Made by a program: the position numbers and the translations under genes. This document shows positions 13,110-24,748 of a DNA stretch of 64,000 nt, piece after piece (positions within the stretch are counted from its first letter, which is position 1; every line of letters starts with the position of its first letter). Source of the DNA: Calvatia gigantea (Eukaryota > Basidiomycota > Agaricomycetes > Agaricales > Lycoperdaceae); contig JACAAK010000003.1 in the NCBI GenBank assembly GCA_025093985.1, forward strand, positions 3,968,001 to 4,032,000, read 5' to 3'. The notes beneath the pieces are model-generated. The model saw only the letters and a list, made by a program, of their open reading frames with translations. It had not been told where the DNA came from and ran no database searches.

Positions 13110-15100
13110 GATGTTAGATCGTAGCTCGTCTTCGCCCACTCTGTCCCCCACGTACGGAAAATATAAGGTGCTGTCCGCCGAAAGGGAACCTCATTAGGTT
13201 AGGTGGTGAGAGATATGAAATCAGCGTATGTACCCTTCTCCAAATTCTATTATTCCCGTCACCCCGTCCGCGACATACGCTATTTTCCCTTGTACCTCCT
13301 CATGACTGTCAGTGGTTAATCCTAATATCCTAGGTGTTGATGGCTGTAATAATGCCTGAGGATTTGAACTGGTCGCGATTGTTGAGCCCTGATCACTCCG
13401 AAATCCTGGCTAGTTGAGTCTTTATCAGTGAAATATGTAGATGGGTGCCGCGATAGCCTCGCCTTATTTACGAGCCCGGTACCTCCCAGAGGTGCCATAG
13501 TGGTAAGGAATGAATTAAATAACTTTGAAAGTCAGGGTTGAATTGAAAAGGAAAAGGAAAGAAAAGAAAAAAAGAAAGAAGAAACAGAAGTGTTGCCCGG
13601 GGACTCGGGGAGGTGCGAGGAAAGTCACGGGCGCATGAAGGCGAGTAGCCCATTCTCATACAATTTATGCGTTTTGAAAGAGACGATCAAATTGTTGAAG
13701 TTTCGATCCCACTCCTGGAAAGCGGGCTATTTCGGGCACCTCCATGTGACGGATTGACAGATTGTTTCCTCTCCATCAGGCCTCAGGATCGGAAACTGGT
13801 TGAATCACAGCGGTAGCGCCAGTATACATCGCCAAACGATACCAACAACCTTGTGTTTTTTTAAAATTCTGCTGGAAGACGGAGTAGTTTTAATATTTCT
13901 ATTTGATCGATCGGTACTGTACCACGAGAGGTTGTATATCCAGCCATAGCGTTTTCTAATTGTAGCCTGTCTGTTCCTCTCCAACTGAACACCTGTAATA
14001 TATTACATTATTAACTGAATGGCCGAACTGCTAAAATTCCGGCTTAAAGGATGTGGGGAATTGGTGGACGCACTGGCACTAGCTGTAGCGAAGTGCTTGC
14101 TCTTTGGGCCCGGTGTAATGGTTGAACCCGTCGCCCCTCGTCCTTTCCAACCATTCGGTACCCAACAACTGTCTGGGTCGGGCTCGATTGTTCGCTCCCT
14201 GGAGTCGTGTCTCAACTTTTCTTGTCAACTGTTGGTCCTTTAAATTATGGCCAGATGGCTTTGGGACTCGTTCGGATTATGATCATGTCCCTGTACAGTG
14301 ATCCGAGCCGAAATATCGGGGGGAATTTCCACGACGGCCGTGCTAATGGGATTTGAGGGACCAAAGTCCAACCGTCCAGAGCCTGCCTTGAACCATTCTT
14401 AGAAGTGCCAGTTGTTGAACACAACGGGAGATGGTACCTAGAATGATCGTAGTCATTGCACAGCCTGCGCTCGACGCTCTGGCCTTTTGAGATTGATAGG
14501 TCCCCGCATAAAAATTATTCTCTGCCCTACAGTACCTGTGCGATCATCGTGTTAAAACCAAGTTATGGGAACGTCTACGGGCGCGAGCGGGATCACCACT
14601 GCAATATTCTGGGCTCTAAACCTGAGGCCTGAGTGACTGCCAACTACGTACTCCATCACTACTACTGCCATCACCTGCTTGTTAGTTGAGAGTTTATGAA
14701 GCAAATATATAAAAACAATCGCGTATTTACCCTATGGTGAGCGGAATGTTTTCCAGGGATGACATTCTAAGAAGTGGGTACCCCCCGCGCCGACGAATTG
14801 ATCTGACGATGGCTACATTGATGTCGTGTCAACTTCAAGAGGTTTAAAAGGTAACATGTTGAACAAAAAACCAATGCAATATCAACGTAATTTCATCACA
14901 ATGATTTATCGGCGCATCGTAAAGATAATTTGCAGTAAGGAATGGATCACAGCGGAAAAAGGAGTGACGGAAATGAAAGCAGTGTTCCTGATGAAAGAGT
15001 ATGTGCAGCTTTGCAATGCTGGGGACCTAAAATGTTAAACCGTATTCTTCTACAATCGTGCATTTTCGAGAGTTTGTTGTCGGGCTCCTGCGCCGATCAC
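13110..15100. repeat. Diverged duplicate of 9140-11770 (intergenic)
   Basis: Second copy of the intergenic unit, between C and D. Collinear with the first copy but about 0.6 kb shorter. No gene is recognised. Confidence 0.65.
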
Positions 15101-15288
15101 TTTTGCACCAGGGGTCGGTGGGGTGGCGGACGGTCAACCGGATTAGGTTAAGGTGCTACAGGGTGCTCCGACGGTTGGCCCAGCCACATTGTCCTATTGG
15201 TAGAGAAAATATAGTAAATGAATGAAGTGGGGTCCAAAACCATCGTCCAAAAAGTCCAATGAAGCTGGCATAAAATAAAATACGGATA

Positions 15289-17806
15289 TTAGACAGCAAG
15301 ACCCATCTGCGAAAATTTGTAGATTAGTATGTGTGGTAAACAAGATATACATGGGTTCGACTTACATTCACGACACTGACACTGGAATTTGAAGATGAAG
15401 ACGAGACGTGCGAAAGTCTGCCTTCCCTCTTCTTCATCTGTTCGAGGGTCAGAGTTGCGTAAGACAACCCGCTCTTGATGGATAGATGTCGCAGGGGTTT
15501 CTCAGTGTCCGGTTCAAGTACGGGATATGGACAGTCGCTTATCGCAGACAAATTATCCGCTCGCACCTTCTCCGTCACGGTAGCTGTTGATGCTCGATCG
15601 GGCCTATCACTCTCGTCCAGCGTCTCCGACTCTGGGTATGCGGCATCAAAGGAATTGTGGCCTGAATCCCTCGGCCAGTACTGATTAGTATCTCCATCGA
15701 ATGGATTGCCATCATCTAGATGTACACTCCCTGATGATCTCGTAGATGGAATGCCGACCAGTTTAGTGGAAGAAGAACTGGCGTTTGCAACAGGCATGAA
15801 AGGATTGTTCGAAGCCCCAGCTGTTTGCAACTGCCCTGTACTTGTAATATCATTACCAACTGTATCAGTACGCGGTTCTGGGATGCGCGATGGATTGACG
15901 GTCCACGCCAACGGAGTGATTGTCCTGATAGGGGGCAACTGACGGGTTTCTTGGGCATCCGGAGAACCCCCCGGCTCAATTGGGCTGTACGGAACGTGGG
16001 GCGAGTTCGAACGCGCACGCCTGCGCCTGCGAAGGAAGAAAAGAAACGCTGCCAGAATCAGGAGGAGTCCCAGAACACCAGAGATGACACCTCCGGCAAT
16101 TGTTCCAGCCTTACTCTTAGTCTCCAAGCTGTCAATGATACATCAGTTTACGATCAAGATCCACACATAGGAAGGGCAGGGCTTACTGAGCTGAGGTAGT
16201 TGGCTTAGTGGTTACGATCGCAGTGGTACTAGTGAACGTTCGTGTGAAAGAGGAGAAGCTTGTGAAGGTGGCAACACCCCCATCTGGTGCTGTCGACGTG
16301 GTGAGGATGCTCTCTATCCCGGAGGTAACCACTGTTGTTACTATAGACTCAGTGGTTAGGCTCCCGTCTCCAGGATTATTATCAGCCGCGGCACTTGGGA
16401 AAAAAAGACTTAAGTCGATGGAGCTAATTTCAAATTATTCACTTACGAGGTAGGAACGGGAGTGACGCCTGAACTGATAGTGGATTGACCTTGAGAGTTG
16501 ATGGTAGCACTCGCAATGAAATTGTTATTAAGGTCGCTCAGACCACTTCCTGATATATTGGGCTGAACGCCAGAATCAGGGGAAGGGGTCGCGACGGGGG
16601 TCAAAGGTTGACCTGGCGATGGAGGACTGGATGGTTCAGATTTGGTGGGCGTGGCAGTAGGCGAATCTGCGGCGGGACCGGACGGTCCTTGCGAAGAAGG
16701 GGGGAAGCAACACTGGATTGGAAGGAGTGGAAGGGGTACGAGATGGTTGCGAATCCGGAGTACTGTTTGGATGAGGGGGCGGTGTTGGGGCCAGAGTGGC
16801 GGACGGAGGAGTAGAGGATGGTGTCGGGCCTTGAGGGGTGGGCGGAGGGGTGGGAGGTGATGTTGGATCCGCGGCAGTGGATGTGTGAGGAGACGGTGGA
16901 GGGGGCGGCGAACCTTTAGTGGTGGGCGAAGAGGTAGGAGGTGATCCCGGATTCGGAGCGGTGGGCGGGGAAGGAGATGGTTCTGGATCCGCATTGGACG
17001 AAGTGTGTGGTGCTCGATTTGTGGTAGTAGTCGATGTTGGCTTTTCGGATGTACTTGAGCTCGTTTGAGTGGTTACAGAGGTGTTGGGTTCTCCCGGGCG
17101 AGGGGTTGAGACTAGTGTGGTGGTTGATACAGCTTCAGTCTTACTGGTCGGAGATATAGGTGAGGATGTTGAAGTGGAGAGGGGAAGGGTAGATGTTGAC
17201 GTTGAAAGTGAACTAGTGGTAGGAGAAACCGTCGGTGATTTGGGTGGAGTATTGTCACCTGAGCTGAATCGAACGTCCATGAATAAAGCTTGTGGATGTC
17301 AAGCAACAGGAGATTAATACCTCGCGGAGCCAGTAGGTGTAGGGTCCCGGGAAGAAGCTAAGCTAGTCGCGGAAGACGAGGTAGACGTCGTCGTCGTCGT
17401 AGTAGTAGTAGATGGGACATCGCCGCTACCCTTGTTTGTTGAATCATCTGGTAAGCCCGCTGGTGGGCTAACCGAGGACTGTTCTTTGCGGGGTCTGAGC
17501 CTCACGTACATCGGAAAAGGGATAGTGGCAAGGTATTCAAAGATCGAAGGTGGGAGATTTGTAGTCTTCGAGAAGCCGCCATCTGACGAGCAGTGCTTGT
17601 TAAGCAGTGTAGCTTGCGTGTTTGAAGGAGCGTCAATTGTTGACTAGTGACCAAAATTATCCTGATTATCAGAAGTTCTCGGGCCCTGGGTTCCGGGACT
17701 ACTATGCGAAGCACATCGTTCGCCCAACAAAGGAAAGTAGTTTGATGTGAGCACACACGGTGAGTGCTTTCACCTGCCCATGCCATCCGTCGTATCCAAG
17801 AGGCAT
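15289..17806 (-). CDS. Array paralogue D: mucin-like membrane protein, alpha helix module + type II tail
   Basis: Exons 17321-17643, 16447-17263, 16187-16393, 15366-16128 and 15289-15306 join in frame except at one point. The outer part is rich in Ser/Thr/Pro (residues such as SSPPTAPNPGSPPTSS) and should be heavily O-glycosylated. The fourth exon holds the helix GGVISGVLGLLLILAAFLFF, RRRRRAR and a tail with two NPF motifs. It ends in the type II signature (LSIKSGLSYATLTLEQMKK, SVSVVN) with an 18-nt last exon (MGLAV). The outer exon breaks frame at a six-base run (16699-16704); removing one base restores frame and links it to SQGPSGPAADSP. The first exon is uncertain: a 33-nt candidate at 17774-17806 fits in phase but shows no signal peptide. 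About 710 residues if repaired. Confidence 0.6.
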
Positions 17807-18115
17807 CCTGTTCTTGCACTGGGTGCGGGAGATGGCCGGAGTAGCATCAATAGGATAGACCATACATCACGGATACTTGGGGTTAGGAGGTATTTGACTA
17901 AATGATGGAAGATTGATTGATATTGGACGTTTTGAACGTTTGAACGGAAGTTGTCGCGTGGTGATCGATGAAATTGGAATTCGTTTCAGATATTGGAAGG
18001 CATTAACCTCGCCACCAAATAAGGTCCAACAACTCTTGGGTAGATGACGTCATAGAGGCATCGATATCTCACCATCCTTCACCTCTTTTCAGCGGTTTTG
18101 CCTTCACTGAAGTAG

Positions 18116-19242
18116 ATGGGGGGCAAGGAATTCTGTTTGTTTATTATCCTCGCAAGCGCTGTGCTCCCTGTTGTCTTCGCCTTACTTTGGTTCGTCCTGC
18201 GAGCTCTTGGTCATGTTCTGACCATAGGCATCATTCGCCCAATTTCACTCCAACATGTGAAATGCGTTTGCACAAATCTGTACACCGTATCAGCTTCTTC
18301 CCTCCGCCTCCAACTCCACTTTCCAACGTCCATCGATCCATACTGGGCAAAGCTTTTCGTCCATGATTGTTATTACGGCGATTCAAGATGTGCTGTTTCA
18401 ATTGCTTCTGTTGAAGTCACCCTTTGGTTCTTCCCGGCGCTGTTTCGATTCACGTCCGGTCCCCTTGTCACACTCAAATGCAGTGAATACCGAGTTCAAG
18501 TCTACGATTCTCAACTCACTCCCGCATGGCTTCGTGCATTTCGCGACAATATCGCCTATACAATCACCAATGAAGAGACAGTTCGCCTCCATTGTTTTAA
18601 GACCCGATTTGTTTCAAGCGGGCTGATTGGGATGACGGGCAGTAAACAAGGATACGACGGGCCAGTTGAGAAGCCAGGTCTAGCAGCTGAACAGGACCTT
18701 GACGAGGTCAAGTTTCGGGGCGAAGCCCAGCAGTGGCACATTCACAGCTTCCGAAACGGTAGAATGTACACATCTGAAGCCCTTCACGTTGAGTTTCGGA
18801 AGAGCTGGGTTGAGGACAGGAGTACCTTTGTAATGATAACCCAAAATTCAAAGTGGGTAAAGTTGCCCCTCGTCGAGCAGTACCGCGGAGACATGTCAGT
18901 GCTGCGGTGAGTTTGAAATACCAAGTCTCTGACTTGTGAGAACGGCTAACATCTTTGACTTTTCTAGATATGTCATTCGGTCAGTCCTCCAACTGCCCAA
19001 GGAACTCGTAAGGATCATCAAGGATCCACTCCTAACCTGTTGACATCGATTGCCAGAGGTGTGACTTGACTTTTGACAAACTTCAGATTCGAGATGGTGC
19101 TTTGATCGAGCAGGCTGGCATCTTGATCAGAAGACAATACGAGAAAAGCGTAGATGGGGGTCTCCTCAGCGACGCGAGTATCGATAGTTTCATTCAAGCT
19201 CTAATTTCTCTTTACGATGTTCAGGCCTCGGAGAATGACTGA
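18116..19242 (+). CDS. Unrecognised protein with N-terminal membrane helix
   Basis: I do not recognise this family. Three exons fit: 18116-18906, 18968-19007 and 19057-19242. Introns are 61 and 49 nt with GTGAGT and GTAAGG donors, and the second has a CTAAC branch point. The protein is 338 residues. Residues 6-40 form one or two hydrophobic stretches (LFIILASAVLPVVFALLWFV, then ALGHVLTIGII). The rest looks like a soluble beta-rich domain with many Leu/Val/Phe alternations and no catalytic motif that I know. The layout, a membrane anchor followed by a LQLHFPTSID-type strand region, faintly recalls the N-terminus of FMP27/Csf1-like bridge lipid-transfer proteins, but that is speculation. It lies divergently to gene D, about 310 bases apart, inside the membrane-protein array. 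Confidence 0.55.
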
Positions 19243-19412
19243 CCTGGTCATGGTCTTGGACACCAATACATGACGAGGCGTATGTACACTGTTAACCAAG
19301 AGTTCATGAAAGGTCCGACGTCCGAAATAAAGACAAGTATCGAAAGAAGGAAAGTCGTACGAAAGGACCGACTGAGGGTATATCATAGTCCGAAACAAAC
19401 AAAGCAAATAAA

Positions 19413-22400
19413 TTACATAGCATATCCATACTGTTTAGATTGTTAGATTTGGCGGTATCGCATACAAAAAAGCTGACTCACATTCAAAACGGATCCTGCT
19501 GACGAGGATGTTCGCGCAGTAATGTTGCCAGGGCCCTTAGACTCGTGTGTCGTAATGGTGTTGGCGCTGGGTGTGGATGAAATGGAAGTACCACTTTGGA
19601 CCGACAACCTATCCGAACTGTAGTCCGAGGTGGCTGAGCTAGAACCTGACTCTACAAATTCCACCCTGCGCTGAACCTGTGAGGGGGTCAAGGATTTGTA
19701 GGAGAGCCCACTCTTCACGGAAAGGTGTCTGCCAATAAGGTCAGCGCCATCCGCACGCCGTCCGATCTGCGAGGGGGTCAAAGATTCATAGGACAGTTCG
19801 CTGATCCGACTATGTGAAGAGAGGCGATGCTCCTTTTTGGGGTCAGCAAAAGGATTCTCCTCCTTGGGATCTGCGAAGGGGTTGGACGAAGTCTCGATGT
19901 TGATAGCGATGTCGCTTGAGGCAGTCGTACTCTCTCTCGGCTTTCCGGAGTTCTGGGAGTATCTGATATCGACCAAAAGGTTGCGCCAGTAAGGATCATC
20001 ACTTGGGCTGGGCGACCGTGGGCCAGCGAAAGAGGAATCGCTAGCCGAAGAAACAGAAGATGCATCCTTGAACGGGTTATCGAGATAAGGGACAGGCTTC
20101 TTCCTCACGACGGCCTTCGGTGCTGAACTGCTGCTTGGAGTTGTCGTTGAGCTACCAGGTTCAACAGGAGCGTCACCGGTACGTAGGCCGTGCACTCCTG
20201 GCGCTGGGGTGGGGACGGCACGCATAGTAGCGTTTTCGGAGGTGTTTCTGGCTTCGGGCTCGGGGGAAGTGAAAGGTTCAGGGCTTGAAGTCAGGACAAT
20301 CCTGCTCTGGCGGCGGCGCTTGCGCCTCAAAATGCAGAACACAACCAAGGCCAAAATGACGATGACAGTTGCTCCGATTACTCCCCCAATAATCCCAGCA
20401 GATGGTCCGGTCTTCGAACTGAATCATTGTTAGAGACAATGAACGCAACTGTGGGCAATGCTGGACGAACCTGATGGTACTGATCTGTGTCGGGACTTCG
20501 GTAGTTGTCGTTATGGTATGGAGACCAGTCGTGGTTGTAACGACCACCGAAGTCTTTCCATCTGGCAAGATCGTCGTGAAGGATGTTGTATAGACGCCAT
20601 CGGTCACAAGGGTTGTTGTAACTTCAACACTAGTAAATTTGGCCGCGTTTCCGACGCTTCCACTTTGAATGCGAGCTGGAGGGGTCGTGAGAATCGGATT
20701 GCTACCAACAGGATGTGAGCCACCCGCCAAAGATTTGAAGAAAACCATTCAACTTACGGATCCTGGTCACCAAGGGCCGTGGCCGTTGCTGCAGGCCTTG
20801 GAGTAAGCCCTGTTCGTGTCGCTAGTGCACCTGGAACATTCATGGGATTAGAAACCGGGGACGCCTGGGTTTGTACTGGTGCAGGGGGCTTTGGGTCTGG
20901 TTTGGCGATTGGTGGCAATGGGGTTGCACTATGGGCAGGGGGAGGGTTAGGAGGCAGCGGTGGCGGATTAATGTGTATCGGAGGACGGTTAGAGGGCGGG
21001 CCATTCTGCGGAGACGGAACTGGCTTGCTTTCTGGCGGTGGAGGACCCTCGTGAACCGGAGGAGCGCCCTTTGGGGGTTTTTCCGGTTTTTGGGGATTGC
21101 CCTCTGACTTCGGAGGCTTCGTTGTTTTTGGAGGATGGACCTTGGTTGGTTTCGGAGGATTAATTTCCGGCTCTGGGACCCCAGTTGGTTCCTGGGGATT
21201 GGCCTCGGGCTTCGGGGCCTTGGTTGGTCTTGGAGGATCGACCTTCGGTTTCGGGGCCTTCGGAGCCTCGGTTGGTTTTGGATCAAAGACCTTGCTAAGA
21301 GCGGTCTTTATCGGTTTTGGAATGATAGCTCCCAGTCCGCCTTTACCGTCGTTATTGTCTTTACTCTTGTCGCCACCTTGATCCTTGCTACCGCCCTTAC
21401 TACCATTCTTCGAAGGTCCAGGAACCGGCGGAGGTTTTGGTTTGTTTTGGGGTGGGTTGAGGATTTGACCTGCGGTATCTCCGATTTTGCCGACCACGCC
21501 CCCGATGATATTACCGTGTTGGTCGTCCTTGTCCTTGCCCTTATCGCTATCGCCTTTGTCATCCTTCTTGGGAGGTTTCTGGCCGCCGCCTAGCACACCA
21601 CCAAGAACCTCTCCAGGGAGTCCACCGATCGTTCCTCCGTTGTTATCTTTGTGGTCGTCGAACTTGGAATTGGAGTTGCCATTGTTTCCCCCGTTGCCAT
21701 TTTTCTTCGGTGGATCCACCTTGGGGGGTTTCTGGCTGTTGTTCCCTGTGAGGTGGCTTACGATTCCACCCAAGCCACCACCCAATGCCACCGCCGTCAT
21801 TTCCATGGCCATTTCCATTGTTTCCCCCGTCGCCATTTTTCTTCGGTGGATCCACCTTTGGGGGTTTCTGGCTATTGTTCCCTGTGAGGTGGCTTACGAT
21901 TCCACCCAAGCCACCACCCAAGCCACCACCGTCATTTCCATTGCCATTTCCATTGCCATTTCCATTTCCATTTCCACCACCGCTGTTGTCTCCTTGCTTG
22001 GGACCCTTGTTATCTCCGCCACCATTGTTTTTGCTGTCTCCCCCGTTGTCACCACCATCTTTGTTATCTTTTCCCCCACCATGATTGTCGTCCTGCTTGG
22101 GGGGTTTCTGGCTATGGTTTCCGGTTAGACCGCCAAGCAAGCCGCCGAGTCCACCCTTCCCGTCCTTCCCGTTTTGCCCTCCTCCTTTATTATTGTTGCC
22201 GCCGTTCTTTCCATCATTCCCACCACCGTGCTTTCCATCACTTCCACCGTCGGTCTGTCCGTCATCCTTTCCTGCCTGGCCACCGGGCTGACCACCCTTC
22301 TTTCCGCCGCTCTCGCCTATTCCACCGCCCTTGCCTTGCCCACCTTTGCCGTCTTGCCCACCGTTCTGGTCCTTCTTGGGGGTATCGTTCCCAGACGGGT

Positions 22401-24748
22401 CTTTCTGTTGACCCCCCTTCCCGCCGTTCTGCGGACCACCATTCTGCGGGCCACCATTCCCACCCTTCTTGTGTTGACCGCCATTCTGCTGGCCACTATT
22501 CTGCGGACCACCGTTCTGGGGGCCACCATTTCGCGGACCGTCACTCCCCGGACCACCATTCCCACCGTGGTTGGGATCTCCAGCCGAGTCTTTCGGTTGA
22601 CCCCCACCTCCACCCTTCTTGCCACCTCCGGTCGGATCATTCTGTTGGCGACCCCCTTGGTCTTTCGGTTGAGCTCCTCCACCAACACCAGTTTGTCCGG
22701 TTTGTCCACCTCGACCTCCTCCAGGTCCCTTGGTCGGGTCTTGAGGGTTATTCTTCTTGGTGTCCCCGCCCCCGTTATTTTTGTCAGTGTTCGGTTGGCG
22801 ACCAGGGCTCGAATTAGGAGCTGCAGCACCCGGCGAGTTGTTCTTATTCGCGTTCCCGCCCTTCGTATTCTTGTCCGGGCCCGACTGGGGATTGGAGTTT
22901 GGTTGGGCGTTGCCACCGGTGGGGCCTGCGTTCGGCTGACGACTAGGGCTCGAGTTAGGAGCGCCAGGATCTGGCGAGCTGTTCTTGTTGGTATTTCCGC
23001 CCTTCGTATTCTTGTCAGAGCCCGGTTGGGAGTTGGAGTTTGGCTTAGCGTTGCCACCATTGAAGCCCTGGTTCTTGTTCTGTGGTTGTTGTGGCTGTTG
23101 TGGTTGTGGTCTGGGGGATTTACCAGATCCAGAACCCGAAGGAGAATTCGAAGGGTCTTTCGTCGCCCCGGGACCGGAAGAGCCTGGTCCTGGGTTACCC
23201 TTATCGTTCTTCGACCCTAAATTGAATAAGTCTGTCAGAGACCCGTTCGTACCGTTGTGTTTTCGTAAATCAGGATGCGTGAAAGGATGCGCGAGGGTAT
23301 GTGAAAGAAGGGTAGGAGAGAAATAGTAATCGAGCAAGAGACGTACCTTTATCAGTGTTACTTCCACCTGTATTCGTGGGATTATTGAAGTTGGGACTAT
23401 TGGCAGACTGTTGAGGGGACGGTTTATCCTGGTTCGGCGATGACGCCGACGACTGAGGTGAGTTGGCTTGATTACGACCGCCGCTATTATTACCACCATT
23501 ACCACCACTGCCGCCTTTATTCCCGGTTGGGGAGGCAGAATTCGGATCAATTGCGCCTCCCTGCGGGCTATCCTTTCCGGGAGGGGAATTACCGGCCTTA
23601 GGAGAGGCGCCACCTCGGTTGGGCTGGGGGGATTGATTGGTATTGTTTGACTTGGGGCCGCCGTTGTTCGCCGCGGGTTGTGGAACTTTCTGACCACCTA
23701 AACAATGACATTACGGAAATGATGGGAGTGACGGGTGTTAAGATGATCAAATAGTTCCAAAAGATAGGTGGACATACCGCCTGATGATGTGTTCGGATTA
23801 TCGCTATTTTTGCTCGGGGCAGGCTGTTGACCCTTCTGATCTTGCTTCGGAGTGTCGTTGCTCGGGGTCGGGGATTTTTGCGACGATCCTTTCCCACCAT
23901 TATTGGGATCCCCTCCGCTGGGTGGTTGCTGTTGCTTCGAGCCGGAACCAGTTTTACTAGTAGCACCTTGCGCTGTCGGTGGGGCGGCTGAGTCTTTTCC
24001 ACCGGATCCTCCACCAGTGCTCTTGTTCGCACCAGGTTGATCGGCAGATGTCCTGGGGTTCGAGGTTATTTCTGGTTCCTGCTTTGATGACTGTTGTTTC
24101 GGCGCGTTCGAGGACTGAGATGAAGGCCCGTTTGAAGCGCCTCCCGATGACTTGTCTTGTACTTTTTGGGGTGATTGAGACGCCGCCTGGGGTGAGGACT
24201 TCTGTTGCGGACCTCCCTGTGTTGCTGGGGAACCGCCACCACCGCCTTTGGCACCATTGTTCTCACTTCCGCCGCCACCGCCGCTGGAACCAGTTGAACC
24301 CTGAGACGGGGGATTTGAAGCTGCCTTTGCGGGTTCTTTTGGCTGTGAAGAAGAACCGCCGTTCTGTGCGGATGGTGATTTACCACCGCTACCACTTGCT
24401 GACCCTGATTGCGGGGTGCCTCCCGACTCTATCCCATAAACCTCCTGTTACCACAGGCAACACGAGAGAGAAAAGTAAAGACTCACGAGGCGAACTCTGA
24501 GACGACTTTTCGCCCTGCGCCCTTGGACTCAATGAATGACTGGAGTTAAACTCGATACTATTGCTGGGTAGATTAGAGCCTATTGAGTTACACATGGGGT
24601 CAGCGTTCTGATGTTAGAAGAAGGTCCCTGGACGCAAGGGCGACAAGGACTGAAAAGAATAAAGTGACTCACCGCTATTGGCTGCGAAATCATTTTCTGC
24701 GGCGCTCGCTTGTCTCCAGGACACTTTGCGGCTCGCTGAAGGAGCCAT
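19413..24748 (-). CDS. Array paralogue E: very large Gly/Asn/Pro-rich membrane protein, beta helix module + type II tail
   Basis: Eight exons fit in phase: 24673-24748, 24487-24579, 23778-24428, 23347-23697, 20758-23231, 20471-20701, 19482-20418 and 19413-19430, giving about 1,609 residues. The outer part is low complexity: Ser/Gln/Gly first, then Gly/Asn/Lys repeats with GGIVSHLTGNNSQKPPKVD units, then Pro/Lys repeats. A Thr-rich stem and the helix GIIGGVIGATVIVILALVVF with CILRRKRRRQ follow. The tail has three NPFxD motifs (NPFKD, NPFAD twice), the SGLSYKSLTPSQ repeat and the short end YGYAM. One extra base at 21786 breaks the frame inside a 45-residue repeat. The start MAPSASRK was chosen because all following phases agree and a C/T-rich leader precedes it; no signal peptide is seen there. 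Probably a wall- or matrix-contacting surface protein. Confidence 0.7.
21741..22000 (-). repeat. Coding tandem repeats in gene E
   Basis: Two copies of a repeat of 135-136 nt (motif GTTCCCTGTGAGGTGGC at 21741 and 21877) encode the GGGLGGIVSHLTGN...KVDPPKKNG unit. A third, diverged LTGNHSQKPPKQDD unit is near 22100. Next to them a short repeat of CCATTGCCATTT/CCATTTCCATTT encodes alternating Gly-Asn. Such DNA expands and contracts easily, and the one-base insertion at 21786 lies within it. Confidence 0.8.

Noticed and set aside
22174..23220. 348-residue open frame on the plus strand opposite gene E
   Set aside because: It is the reverse of a low-complexity Gly/Asn/Gln coding exon; composition alone keeps it open and it has no splice or family support.
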